A DNA stretch of 64,000 bases from Streptomyces sp. NBC_01216. GTDB lineage: Bacteria > Actinomycetota > Actinomycetes > Streptomycetales > Streptomycetaceae. The notes below the pieces were generated by a model. The model ran no database searches and was not told where the DNA came from. It was given only the letters and a program-made list of their open reading frames with translations. The stretch covers positions 124,001 to 188,000 of the forward strand of contig NZ_CP108678.1 in NCBI RefSeq assembly GCF_035994945.1, given 5' to 3'. A program made the position numbers and the translations under genes. Shown here in pieces: positions 52,348 to 60,974 of this stretch. Each line of letters begins with the position of its first letter. Position 1 is the first letter of the stretch.

Positions 52348-54525
52348 ATGGGGGCACACGAGCACGGGCCGGTGGAACTCCCCGGGGGCCCGGTGGACAC
52401 CGAGGGGCGGGCGGTCAACGAGCCGCTGCTCGCGGCGTTGACGGGAGCAGCGGTGGGCGGCTGCACGGAGTGTGTGCAGCGGCTGCTGGAGGAGGTCGCG
52501 GCCGACCCGGCGTGTGTGGCGCGCCTGGTGGAGGTGACCCGGCTGACCGCGATCCGCACGAACGGTGGCGAGCTCCCCGGATATATGACCGACGACGGTG
52601 ATCCGTCCGGCCCGGCCGTACCGGAGTTCAAGCGTCTGGTGCGCGCTGTGACCGCCGCCGAGCCGGTGACCGTGGTGTGCGAGCAGATGACGAGTGCCGA
52701 GCGGCGCGCGGCGGCCGGCACCGCCATCGAGATGCTTGTGGGGCAGCTGACGGTCGCGAACTCGTTCGGACTCGATGACAGCGAGACCCTGGCCGAGATG
52801 TGCTGCGCGGTCGCCGCCATGCTGGTCGAGTGGTGGTTCTCCAAGGCGCCCCTGGCCCGCCGGGAGTTCACCGAGGCGTGGAAGAAGCACGCCTTCGGCC
52901 ATCGGGAGGCAGGGCTGCCGGGCGACGGCACGAACGCGCTGGCGCTGCTGCTGGGCGCGCTCCTGCACCACCAGGCCCGTCAGGACCAGGTGGTCGTCGA
53001 GGACTTGAGGCCGCTGGTATTCACCCGCGTCCTGCCCACGCTGGAGAGCCCAGAGCAGGCCGGAGCCGTGCTGGCCGCGTTCGTCGCACCGCCCCACACC
53101 GACACAGTCACCGTGCCGATCAAGCGCTACGCCCGCGGCAACCCGGAGTTCCTCGTCGAACTGTGCCGCTACCTTCGCTCCGCGATCGCCGTGCACGTGA
53201 AGGACTGCCCGCACGGTCTGCGTGAGAGTGGCCACGCCTGCACCCTGGCGCACCGCGGGCCCGCCCTGGGCCAGGACGCGGGCCCGCAGGTCGCCACACC
53301 GACGCCGGAGGAGGGCATGCGGGTCGCCCTGCCCTGGATCGGCTTCCACGAGGACGAGCCGGCCGAAGACGCGCCCGCTGGCCACGACGCCCGCCACGTG
53401 TGGCAGATCAACGTCGACCGGATCGTGCTGAAGCGGTGGGACGCGGACGCCGCGCACTGGAACGAGGCGATTTCCGAGGACTCCTCGATCAGCGAGCCGA
53501 ACTACCGCCACGAAGTCGGCCTGGAACCCTTGTGCTGCCCGTCCTGCGGCAGCCACGGCCCGTTTCTCGCCGAAGGCTCCTGGGGCGATCCACTGACGCT
53601 GCACTGCCGCTGCGGTGTGACCACGATGTCGCCGCTCGACGCCGGCCCTGACGACCTGGGCCGGCGTCTGCTGAAGCGGCTGATCTTGTGCGAGGCGGAT
53701 CCTGCCTACGCGGCCCGCCGACTGCTCGCGCCCCTGGCGGAGTACCGGGAGCGCGAGCGGAGGAATCGGGAGAGCAGCTGGTACCGCGGCCCGGACGAGG
53801 AAGCCGTGACGATGGCCAGGACGGTCGACCAGGACAGCGATGACCTCGTGACGACCCTGACCGACGCGCTCAAGCCCCGCCTGCCCAAGCGACACGAGGG
53901 AGGCACCCTCACCCTGCTGCTCCTGCAGATCCTGGAGGCTCTGTCCGCCCCCGTCGTCCGCGACAGTCCAGATGGCCAGCACCTCGCCGAAGCCGTACGC
54001 GACTTGCTGTCCGATCTGAAAGAGGAGAGCGACCGGTGGGCCCCGACCCGGGCGCCGGTCGTGGACCGTCTGCGGACCTGGCAGGCCGAAGGCGGCCCGC
54101 AGCTGTGGCAGGACGCCTGGGTGCGCACCCTGGAGATGGCCCAGCGCTACTTCGCCCGCAACCGGGTCGGCGACGGCAAGATCGTTGACGGCTGCGCCAG
54201 CGTGACCCTCGCCCAGTACCTCCTGGCGGGCGAAGCCGGATGCGGCGTCGACCAGGTCACATCGGACGACGTACGCGGTCTGATGCGGCCGGGCGAAGGG
54301 CAAGAAGCGGACCGGGATCCCGCACCGATCACGCACCGGTGGGCCGAAGGCCTCCGGGCACTGGGCCACGACCTCGATGCCGCCGACGACCCGGTCGCCA
54401 GGCTCTGGCAGCACCTGAAGGCCGACGGGCCCACCGGCATGTTCGACGAGCAGCGGGAACCCGCCCTGATCGTCGGCTTGGATCTTCTCCTTGGCGAGCG
54501 GTCCTTCTACCGCGTTCACCTCTGA
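52348..54525 (+). CDS. large hypothetical protein with zinc-ribbon-like motif (725 aa)
   Basis: ATG 52348 with GAGGGAGA upstream. Mostly helical. Near residue 395 it has CCPSCGSHGPFLAEGSWGD followed by TLHCRCGVTT, four to five Cys arranged as a possible zinc ribbon. VWQINVDRIVLKRWDADAAH precedes it. There are further single Cys pairs in the N-terminal half (GGCTECVQRL). No nuclease, ATPase or membrane motif was recognised. It may be a nucleic-acid- or protein-binding protein of mobile regions. GTCCACC/GGTGGAC arms near 54532-54594 could form a terminator. Confidence 0.65.
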   Translation: MGAHEHGPVELPGGPVDTEGRAVNEPLLAALTGAAVGGCTECVQRLLEEVAADPACVARLVEVTRLTAIRTNGGELPGYMTDDGDPSGPAVPEFKRLVRAVTAAEPVTVVCEQMTSAERRAAAGTAIEMLVGQLTVANSFGLDDSETLAEMCCAVAAMLVEWWFSKAPLARREFTEAWKKHAFGHREAGLPGDGTNALALLLGALLHHQARQDQVVVEDLRPLVFTRVLPTLESPEQAGAVLAAFVAPPHTDTVTVPIKRYARGNPEFLVELCRYLRSAIAVHVKDCPHGLRESGHACTLAHRGPALGQDAGPQVATPTPEEGMRVALPWIGFHEDEPAEDAPAGHDARHVWQINVDRIVLKRWDADAAHWNEAISEDSSISEPNYRHEVGLEPLCCPSCGSHGPFLAEGSWGDPLTLHCRCGVTTMSPLDAGPDDLGRRLLKRLILCEADPAYAARRLLAPLAEYRERERRNRESSWYRGPDEEAVTMARTVDQDSDDLVTTLTDALKPRLPKRHEGGTLTLLLLQILEALSAPVVRDSPDGQHLAEAVRDLLSDLKEESDRWAPTRAPVVDRLRTWQAEGGPQLWQDAWVRTLEMAQRYFARNRVGDGKIVDGCASVTLAQYLLAGEAGCGVDQVTSDDVRGLMRPGEGQEADRDPAPITHRWAEGLRALGHDLDAADDPVARLWQHLKADGPTGMFDEQREPALIVGLDLLLGERSFYRVHL

Positions 54526-54682
54526 CACGCCCGGTGGACGCCCGTGCCGCCGCGGACGCCTGGGACGCCGGACATCGGCGTCCACCCGAAAGCAGCCCGC
54601 CCCGGTCTAGCCGAACGCGCTGGCAAGTTCGGGGAGTTCATCTTCTAGGATCACGTACCGACCGACCGTCAGGAGCCAGCCC

Positions 54683-55840
54683 ATGCCCCCTCGCGCACCG
54701 GCCCCCGATACGTGGGACGCCGCCGTCCGGCGGGCCGCCGACGTGACCGCCGCGCACAGCATCGGCGGCATGGACGAGAACTGCTGGGACGATGTCGCGA
54801 TCCGTGGCATTCTCGCCATCACGCTCTACGCCCTGCACCAGCGCGATGGACACCCCGTCGACGCCGTCCGCTGGCAGCAGGTGCTGTGGCAGCTGCGCGA
54901 CGACCAGCGGGTGACCGAGCTGGCGACCTCCGTACTGCCCGGTGCCGGGCACGATCTGGCCCGCACCGCGGCTCCCGGTGATCCGGTGGCCGACTGCTGG
55001 ATGTGGCTGACCCGGACCTGGAACCCCCACGCCCCCAGGATTCCCGTCGCGGAGAAGCGGCAAGCCGTCCCGGCGGCGACCGTGCCGTCGGACCTGGCGA
55101 AGCTGCCGCAGGCCCCGGAGCTCCGGTGGGGCGGTATGACGCGAGGGATCGGGCGGGGCCTGCCCGACCCCGCGCTTGAGGTCTGCACGGACTGGGCGGC
55201 GGACGTCGTGCAGCGGGCGATCACCGCCGACGCCTACGGTCACCACCGCCATGACCGCGTCGCGGTTATCGCTGGGGCGCACGCCGGCCGCCGCGGGTAC
55301 GTCGTCGAAACCGGCTGGCACTTCGACGACGCCACCGAGACCGTCCAGGGCCCGGCCGGCTTCGTGCTCGACCTCGACGACGTGGAGGGCACCATCCGCG
55401 CCGACGCCGACGCCGTGACGGGCTCCTCGGACCGTAACTGGCCGCGCCGCCCCGCTGGCTGCCTCAAGGACGCGCCTCCCCCGGATCTGCATGACCCACT
55501 CCCTCCGGCGAAGAACAGCGCCGAGGACCTCGCGGACATCCTCGCCCGGGCGGCCGACCCCGGCATCGTGCCCGAGCCCCTCCGAGCGAAGATCGCCGCC
55601 GCGTACGCGGACCATCACCTGGAGCTGGACCGACAGGCCCGGCCCGCCCCCGGCCGGGTCAGCTGGCAGGTCCTGCACCACTGGTACCAGCTGACCGAGC
55701 ACTACGCGGACGACCAGCGCGTCGACCTGTACGAGGTCGTCGTCACCCGGCACCTCCACGATCCCGAACCCGCCCACCACCTCGCCCTGAGCGAGGACGA
55801 CCTGCCGGACCTGATCGCGCGCTGCACCGCCAGGGAGTGA
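54683..55840 (+). CDS. hypothetical protein with KOW-like segment (385 aa)
   Basis: ATG 54683 with CAGGAG upstream; a TAGGAT -10-like hexamer at 54646-54651 suggests its own promoter. The N-terminal 110 residues are helical (ENCWDDVAIRGILAITLYAL). The centre has RVAVIAGAHAGRRGYVVETG then FVLDLDDVEGTI, close to the KOW motif pattern of ribosome/RNA-associated proteins. The C-terminal part (LRAKIAAAYADHHLELDRQA) is helical. The family is not recognised; RNA binding is a guess. Confidence 0.6.
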   Translation: MPPRAPAPDTWDAAVRRAADVTAAHSIGGMDENCWDDVAIRGILAITLYALHQRDGHPVDAVRWQQVLWQLRDDQRVTELATSVLPGAGHDLARTAAPGDPVADCWMWLTRTWNPHAPRIPVAEKRQAVPAATVPSDLAKLPQAPELRWGGMTRGIGRGLPDPALEVCTDWAADVVQRAITADAYGHHRHDRVAVIAGAHAGRRGYVVETGWHFDDATETVQGPAGFVLDLDDVEGTIRADADAVTGSSDRNWPRRPAGCLKDAPPPDLHDPLPPAKNSAEDLADILARAADPGIVPEPLRAKIAAAYADHHLELDRQARPAPGRVSWQVLHHWYQLTEHYADDQRVDLYEVVVTRHLHDPEPAHHLALSEDDLPDLIARCTARE

Positions 55841-56079
55841 GCCCGACCGGCCTCCCGGTCGTACGGCTGTGCGCTACGTTGGGCGCGGCGCAGGACATGC
55901 ACGCGCCGAGACCGCCCGGCGCCGCGCCCACGCCGCACCGCCCGGACAGGGTCGAAGGCTCGCCGGATACGGTCCGGCACCCGGACCGGTGTCCGGCGAG
56001 GGCCCATGATGCTTCGCTCTGACCAGACACGGACTTCAGGGCGGGACGGCGTGGGCACCCCGCCCGCTGGGAGTCGGTC

Positions 56080-56922
56080 ATGACCAAGCGCGGAAGCAAC
56101 GACCGCAAGGCCAAGGCACGCCGCATTGCCAAGGCACGCGGCATCCGAGTCACCGAGGCGCACAGCCTCCTGCTCCAGGCCAAGAACCGAAACGACCCCC
56201 CGCCGGCCGACGCCCCGGCCGGGAAGCCGGCGGCCACCGGTGAGACGCACGAGCTGAGGATCCACCGCACGGCCGCCGACGGCACGGCGGAAGTCCTCGA
56301 CGGCGACGCCGCCGCCCGCGCGGTGTGGTCGGACGGCACCGGCGCCCTGACGGCCGGATGCCGGTGTGGCTGGGTCAACCCCCATGCCGGGCCTCGGTTC
56401 CCGGGCCTGCCCGCTCCCCACGGCGTGGAGCCCAACGAGCAGAAGCACTGGCGGTGGTACCAGCTGGTGGCCTGGGCCGAGCACGCCGGCGACGCGGAAG
56501 GGGAGCCGTCCTCGGACGAGTTCGTCCAGGACCCCAGCGTCACGGTCAACGACGTGACCCGCCAGGTGATCTTCGACCTGCGGCTGCTCCTGCACCACGC
56601 CCAGCACGACCGCGAGGCCGTGGCCACCGCCTACGAGTCGATCGAGACCCTGCTGCGGAACGCGCGAGTGAGCGTCGCCCACGAGCGAGCGCGAAGTTCC
56701 GTCCACCAGCCGGATGCCGACCGGGCGGAGCAGGACGGGGCCGCGGTGGTGTCCGGGCAGATCCCGGTGAGCCTCAGCGTCCTCCTTCGGCGTACGGATT
56801 CGGGGCGCAGCGGCGGGTACTGGGAGCTGCTCGCCGTCGAGTTCGCTGCCGCGGAACTGCGCCGCCTGGTCCTGCAAGAGAGCCGGCGCCCGGTGCCGAC
56901 CGTTTCCGATGGGCCGGCGTGA
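56080..56922 (+). CDS. hypothetical protein with basic N-terminus (280 aa)
   Basis: ATG 56080 with GGGAG upstream. It opens with a strongly basic segment TKRGSNDRKAKARRIAKARG that might bind nucleic acid. The centre has CRCGWVNPHAGPRFPG and HWRWYQLVAWAEHAGD, and the C-terminal 100 residues are helical and Arg/Glu-rich. No enzyme motif is seen. The 239 bp before it contain no supported gene. It converges with the gene at 56929. Confidence 0.6.
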   Translation: MTKRGSNDRKAKARRIAKARGIRVTEAHSLLLQAKNRNDPPPADAPAGKPAATGETHELRIHRTAADGTAEVLDGDAAARAVWSDGTGALTAGCRCGWVNPHAGPRFPGLPAPHGVEPNEQKHWRWYQLVAWAEHAGDAEGEPSSDEFVQDPSVTVNDVTRQVIFDLRLLLHHAQHDREAVATAYESIETLLRNARVSVAHERARSSVHQPDADRAEQDGAAVVSGQIPVSLSVLLRRTDSGRSGGYWELLAVEFAAAELRRLVLQESRRPVPTVSDGPA

Positions 56923-56928
56923 TGGCGG

Positions 56929-57429
56929 TCAGGCCGTGGCGGGCAGACGGCGAGCATAGAGGTCGTGTCCGGTGACCGCAGCCAGCTGCGGTTCCAGGGC
57001 GGCCAGCCGCTCGGTGAGCGCGGCGGAGCGCTGACGGGCCGTCTCGTAGCGCGTCCAGGCCCGTACGCGGTCCGGGTCGGGGAACTCGCGGTCCAGGGCG
57101 AGGACGGCGTCGTCGGCGCCCGGCCGCGCCGTCTCGGCGCAATGGGCGGCCCAGCTCTCGTGGAGCAGGGACACCTCGGCGCAGGCGCGGTTCGCCTCGA
57201 AGGCCGGGAAGGTCAGCTGGTGGGTCGGGCCGAGGACGTTGAGCAGCGTGGTGAGCGCGGCCTCGATGTGGACGCTGTGCTCGACGGTCGCGCCGACGAC
57301 GCTGTCCGGCTCGGCGGCGGTGGGCCGGGCGGGGCTGCGGGTGGCGAGTACCAGCTGGGCCTGCCACACAGCGCTACGGATCTGCTCCTCGAGCGCCCTC
57401 GTGCTGCGCCGCTTCACGTTCCACCGCAT
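56929..57429 (-). CDS. helical hypothetical protein, 166 aa
   Basis: ATG 57429 with GGGAGGGGG upstream. The basic start RWNVKRRSTRALEEQIRSAV is followed by long Ala/Glu/Arg-rich helices (RVRAWTRYETARQRSAALTE, RLAALEPQLAAVTG), probably a coiled-coil or helical bundle. No catalytic motif, signal or membrane segment. Family not recognised. Confidence 0.6.
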   Translation of the reverse strand: MRWNVKRRSTRALEEQIRSAVWQAQLVLATRSPARPTAAEPDSVVGATVEHSVHIEAALTTLLNVLGPTHQLTFPAFEANRACAEVSLLHESWAAHCAETARPGADDAVLALDREFPDPDRVRAWTRYETARQRSAALTERLAALEPQLAAVTGHDLYARRLPATA

Positions 57430-57456
57430 CCGCGGCCCCCTCCCGGTCGTTGCCTG

Positions 57457-57717
57457 GTGATCGCCGTGGCCACTCTGCCAGCCCGTCCGGTGCGGTACCA
57501 GCGGCCGTTTCCGTCATCCCGCGAGGTGCCGAGGCTGGGCACGGGATCCACCGCCCTGTTCACACTGGTCGCTCAGGTTCCGGCGGCGATCCTGGCGCGC
57601 ATGCTGGGCATCCACGGCGCGGTAGCCGTGCAGTGGCGGCAGGCCAGCGGCGGGGACTGGGCGGCATACGCGGCCGACGTCGCCGGCCGACCGGTACCCT
57701 CACGCCCGGCGGACTGA
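57457..57717 (+). pseudogene. C-terminal remnant of a Streptomyces recombinase/integrase-like protein
   Basis: An 86-codon ORF from GTG 57457 reads REVPRLGTGSTALFTLVAQV, then PAAILARMLGIHGAVAVQWR and SGGDWAAYAADV. It resembles the C-termini of plasmid-type integrase-like proteins of Streptomyces (LGIH helix then a D-W-A-x-Y end). The upstream frame does not extend to a catalytic domain. A truncated remnant of a mobile element is the simplest explanation, recalled from family pattern only. Confidence 0.4.
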
Positions 57718-57727
57718 GCGGCGATCC

Positions 57728-58363
57728 TCAGCTGCCGCCGCTGAGCGGGATCGTCGCGACGTGGTCCCACGTGATCGTCTTGGCCTGCGCGTCCGCGGTG
57801 ACGTCCACGAGGTGAACGGCGTCCACCCGCATCGGGGCGTGTCCCGGGCGAACTCCGTTGCGCAGCTTCCTCTGCACGTGGTCGGAGTCGCATTCCTCGG
57901 CCGCGTATCCGAGCGTGAGGTGCGGGACCTTGGCGGGATAGCCCGTCGCGTTGGGCCCGCGCATCGTCTGGATCGCGGCGCGGACGGTGGTGTGGAGGTC
58001 GTTGAGGGGCTCGTCGGGATGGACGTCGGCGATCACTCCGGTCGCGTACGACTCAAGCGATCCGATCATGATGTCGAACGGCTCGACGTCCGCGAGGCGC
58101 TTGCCCAGCTCCGCTACGAGGGCGTCGCGTTCGGCCAGTGTGATCTCTGCTCCCACGCGGTCGGTGATCTGGTCGACGGTGATGTGAAGCCAGCGGTCCT
58201 CCACGCAGGTGATCGGAAACTCCCGCAAGACCGCCCGTCCCCGGGCGACAAGCGCCGCCAGCTCGCGGTCCTGATCGTGTGGGGTGAGATACACGTGGAG
58301 CAGGGTCTCGCCCTCTGGCCACACGTCCTGGGCATGCTGGAACACGAACGGCTTCATGACCAT
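57728..58363 (-). CDS. 2H phosphoesterase (2'-5' RNA ligase family)
   Basis: 211 aa from ATG 58363 (GAGAGG upstream); ATG 58357 is possible. The two His motifs are RWLHITVDQI and VPHLTLGYA, both H-x-T, about 100 residues apart. GETLLHVYLTPHDQDREL is the N-terminal strand. The C-terminus ends AQAKTITWDHVATIPLSGG, which matches the fragment at 59481. These enzymes act on cyclic phosphates or 2'-5' linkages. It faces away from the AmcA-like precursor, with about 130 bp between. Confidence 0.82.
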   Translation of the reverse strand: MVMKPFVFQHAQDVWPEGETLLHVYLTPHDQDRELAALVARGRAVLREFPITCVEDRWLHITVDQITDRVGAEITLAERDALVAELGKRLADVEPFDIMIGSLESYATGVIADVHPDEPLNDLHTTVRAAIQTMRGPNATGYPAKVPHLTLGYAAEECDSDHVQRKLRNGVRPGHAPMRVDAVHLVDVTADAQAKTITWDHVATIPLSGGS

Positions 58364-58495
58364 GCACCGTAGCCTCTCGCCCCTGAACGCGCGCCGCTTG
58401 TGGCCGAGTTGGACCACCGTGACCAGGGCCTGCCGGGTCTCCCGGCAGGCCCTGGTCACGGCCCTGTCCACGCTCGCAACCAAGGAGGCTGTTGT

Positions 58496-58688
58496 ATGAA
58501 GATCCTGGACCGACTCGCCACATCCGGCACCCCCGTCGTGATGGAGTTGATAGCCACGCACGACGCCCCGCCCCCCGGTGATCGTTGAAGGAGCGTGGGA
58601 CAACCGGCCCACGTGGGACAACTGGGCGAAGAACCCGGCTTCCTTCGACAACCGCCCGACCTGGGACAACTGGAACAAGAGGAAGTGA
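58496..58688 (+). CDS. amcA: AmcA-like multiple-cyclophane (triceptide) precursor, frame broken at a C-run
   Basis: ATG 58496 has a strong AAGGAGG site. The leader frame reads MKILDRLATSGTPVV then MELIATHDAPP, and stops at 58588. The core lies one frame away: VEGAWDNRPTWDNWAKN then PASFDNRPTWDNWNKRK, ending TGA 58686-58688. Deleting one base from the six C at 58571-58576 joins them to 63 residues. The core has four aromatic-Asp-Asn motifs (WDN, WDN, FDN, WDN), matching the three-residue cyclophanes installed by radical SAM/SPASM enzymes in AmcA-type RiPPs. No radical SAM gene is in the window. Confidence 0.75.
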
Positions 58689-58738
58689 GTCGTCCCCGCT
58701 GCTGGCACGCCCCTGGGCGTGCCAGCAGCGGGGACGAC
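58689..58738 (+). terminator. 24-bp-stem hairpin after the AmcA-like precursor
   Basis: GTCGTCCCCGCTGCTGGCAC plus GCCC at 58689-58712 pairs perfectly with its complement at 58715-58738, two bases apart in the centre, directly after the core stop codon. It suits a strong terminator or a stabiliser that keeps precursor transcript abundant relative to downstream genes. Confidence 0.8.
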
Positions 58739-58764
58739 CGAGCCGCTGTGCTGAAAGGCTGTTG

Positions 58765-59451
58765 ATGGACACCCGCACGATCCGCCGTACGAGCGTCACG
58801 CTCCCTGCCCTGAACGAGCCGGGCCTCTACCTCTCCAGCGTCACCTCGCTGGAGGGCGGCCGTGGCCGGGTGGCGGAGTTCCACTACGCCGACGCCGACC
58901 TGCGGGACCTCAACCTGGCCGACACCCACCTGATGGACGGGCGGATCACCGGCCTCAAGGCCCAGCGCGCCCGGCTGGAGAAGCTCCGCGTCGACTCCGT
59001 GGAGTTCACCGGCTGCGACCTGGCCTCCCTGCAGTGGACCGACAGCAAGATCACCCGGACTGTCTTCCGCGACTGCAAGCTCATGGGCGCCGCACTCGAA
59101 GACGTCACGCTCGACAACGTCCTGTTCGAAAACTGCAAGATCGACTACAGCACCCTCACCCGCGTCCGGGCCATTGGCCCCGTGATCTTGGCCAAGTGCT
59201 CGCTGCGCGAAGCCACCTTCGCCGCCGCTGACCTCGCCGCCGCCCTGATCAACGACTGCGATCTGCGCCTGACCGAGTTCGACGGCGGGAAGTACTGCGG
59301 CCTGGACCTCCGGGGCAATGACCTCTCCCAGCTCTGCGGCCTCGCCTCGCTCAAGCAGGTCGTCATCGACCGCGCCCAGACGCTCCAGCTGGCGGAGGCC
59401 CTCGCCGTCGAGCTCGACGTCACCTTCGGTGAAGACCTCGACGACAAGTAG
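58765..59451 (+). CDS. pentapeptide-repeat protein
   Basis: 228 aa from ATG 58765. Runs of A(D/N)LxX-like repeats: FHYADADLRDLNLADTHLMD, FTGCDLASLQWTDSKITRTV and LFENCKIDYSTLTRVRAIGP, with C-terminal CDLRLTEFDGGKYCGLDLRG. The repeats form a right-handed quadrilateral beta-helix. Such proteins can mimic DNA (MfpA, Qnr) or act in immunity to RiPPs. Lying after the AmcA-like precursor and its hairpin, it may provide immunity; this is inference. Confidence 0.85.
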   Translation: MDTRTIRRTSVTLPALNEPGLYLSSVTSLEGGRGRVAEFHYADADLRDLNLADTHLMDGRITGLKAQRARLEKLRVDSVEFTGCDLASLQWTDSKITRTVFRDCKLMGAALEDVTLDNVLFENCKIDYSTLTRVRAIGPVILAKCSLREATFAAADLAAALINDCDLRLTEFDGGKYCGLDLRGNDLSQLCGLASLKQVVIDRAQTLQLAEALAVELDVTFGEDLDDK

Positions 59452-59480
59452 CCCCATACCTGCCCCAAGGAAGCACGGCC

Positions 59481-59720
59481 ATGGGCCCGCGACTCGTATT
59501 CGACACGTTCGATGACATACGAGGCCGGTGCGACACCGCACCGGCCCGGCAGGCCGGCAGCGAGCTCGGCTACGACCACGGCGCCATCGTCCCCAGCGAC
59601 GACTGGGTACCCCTCACCACCGACCCGGTGAACAAGACCATCACCTGGGAGCGCGTCGCCCCGCCGGTCCCCCTCGCGGGCCGCTCCCGAGCCCTGGAAG
59701 GAAGCACCGAGAGCCCGTGA
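59481..59720 (+). pseudogene. fragment of a 2H phosphoesterase-like gene
   Basis: A 79-codon ORF. Its segment [20 protein letters not shown] matches the end of the 2H protein at 57728 (AQAKTITWDHVATIPLSGG), and the preceding [18 protein letters not shown] aligns with that protein's last strands. No H-x-T motif remains, so only the C-terminal quarter survives, with an unrelated short N-terminus. The stop overlaps the Nudix gene start. It may still be translated. Confidence 0.45.
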
Positions 59721-60880
59721 GCGCCCCCAGCGACGTGCAACCCGTCTACACCGGGGAGGAGCCTCCCCAGATCTACACCGCGAGCCTCTACCTGGCCAGC
59801 GCCCCACTCGATCCGGAGTCCTGCCGGAACGTCCTCCGCGAGGCGGTGCTCCAGTGGCGACAGCCCGGCACACTCGTGGTGCTGCTTCCCCACCCCCGCG
59901 GTGACGCCTCCCACCCGGACACCGCACGCCGACTCGCCTGGGAACGGACCCAGCGCGACCGCGCCGACGAGATCATCCACTGGCACCCCCATCCCGGCCC
60001 CGCGGCCGAAGCCTGGCCGGGTGATGACCTGGACGACGGCCGCTCCGTCCTCGGCTGCCCCGACAGCACGGCCGACGCCCGGCGCCTCCGTCTACTCGCC
60101 GACGATCTCAAGGTCCCCACCGCCGAGACCCTGCACCGGGCCGTCGCCCTCGCCCTGGCCCGCATCGGCCCCGGCGCCCCTCGCGCCGCCGGACAGCGCG
60201 ATGTTCCACTCCTGCTGTGGCGAACCCGCTCCTTCCGGGCCTGGCTCGCCGCCCAGGAGGACGCCGGCAACACTCTGCTCGGCGGCCGGACCTCTTGGAC
60301 CTTCCGCGTCGGCCCCGACCGCTCCCACGTCCTGCTGTGGGCGTACGCCGCCCGCATCCACGTCGCGGCCGAGGATCGCGTGAAGGACAACGAAGTTGTC
60401 CTGGGACGGCCGGACCTCACCAGTGTCGTCGCCTACCGGCCCGCGCCCCGCTGGCAGGACACCGAGGTCGTGCTCGTCCGCGAGTTCCGCTCCCCCGCCC
60501 GCACCCCGGATGCCTACATCCGCGAAGTCCCCGGAGGATCCAGCGCCAAGCCCGGTGACCCCAGGCTGGTGGCTGCTGCCGAGTTCACCGAGGAGACCGG
60601 CCTGCCCCTTTCCCCGGCGCGGCTCCACCTCGTCGGCACCCGCCAGGCGGCTGGCACCCTGTCCGCCCACACCCAGACCGTGTACGCCGTCGAACTCAGC
60701 GCGGGCGAGCTCGAGCAGCTGCGGGCCGACACGATCCGCCACGGCAACGCTGAGGAGAGCGAGCACACCTACGTGGAAGTCGCCCGTCTCGCCGGCATCC
60801 TGCGCCCGGACGGCCCCCATGCCGTGGACTGGGCGACGCTGGCCGTCATCCTCCAAGCCGTACAGCCGCTGATGCGGTAG
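59717..60880 (+). CDS. nucleoside 2-deoxyribosyltransferase-like domain fused to Nudix hydrolase
   Basis: 387 aa from GTG 59717, overlapping the fragment's stop. Residues 1-150: [29 protein letters not shown] and [10 protein letters not shown], resembling the nucleoside 2-deoxyribosyltransferase-type fold. The Nudix domain (about 215-385) reads [20 protein letters not shown] then [10 protein letters not shown]; the first Glu of the box is replaced and the R-E pair reads E-F, so it is divergent. The fused pair suggests acting on a nucleoside or nucleotide derivative. Confidence 0.75.
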   Translation: MSAPSDVQPVYTGEEPPQIYTASLYLASAPLDPESCRNVLREAVLQWRQPGTLVVLLPHPRGDASHPDTARRLAWERTQRDRADEIIHWHPHPGPAAEAWPGDDLDDGRSVLGCPDSTADARRLRLLADDLKVPTAETLHRAVALALARIGPGAPRAAGQRDVPLLLWRTRSFRAWLAAQEDAGNTLLGGRTSWTFRVGPDRSHVLLWAYAARIHVAAEDRVKDNEVVLGRPDLTSVVAYRPAPRWQDTEVVLVREFRSPARTPDAYIREVPGGSSAKPGDPRLVAAAEFTEETGLPLSPARLHLVGTRQAAGTLSAHTQTVYAVELSAGELEQLRADTIRHGNAEESEHTYVEVARLAGILRPDGPHAVDWATLAVILQAVQPLMR

Positions 60881-60974
60881 CCAAGATCACCAGTCCCGTC
60901 ATCCACGGGATGTACCCGGTCGGCCACTGATAGCGTCGGTGTGAGCCAGCCGACGCCAACAGGGGGCGGGAAAC

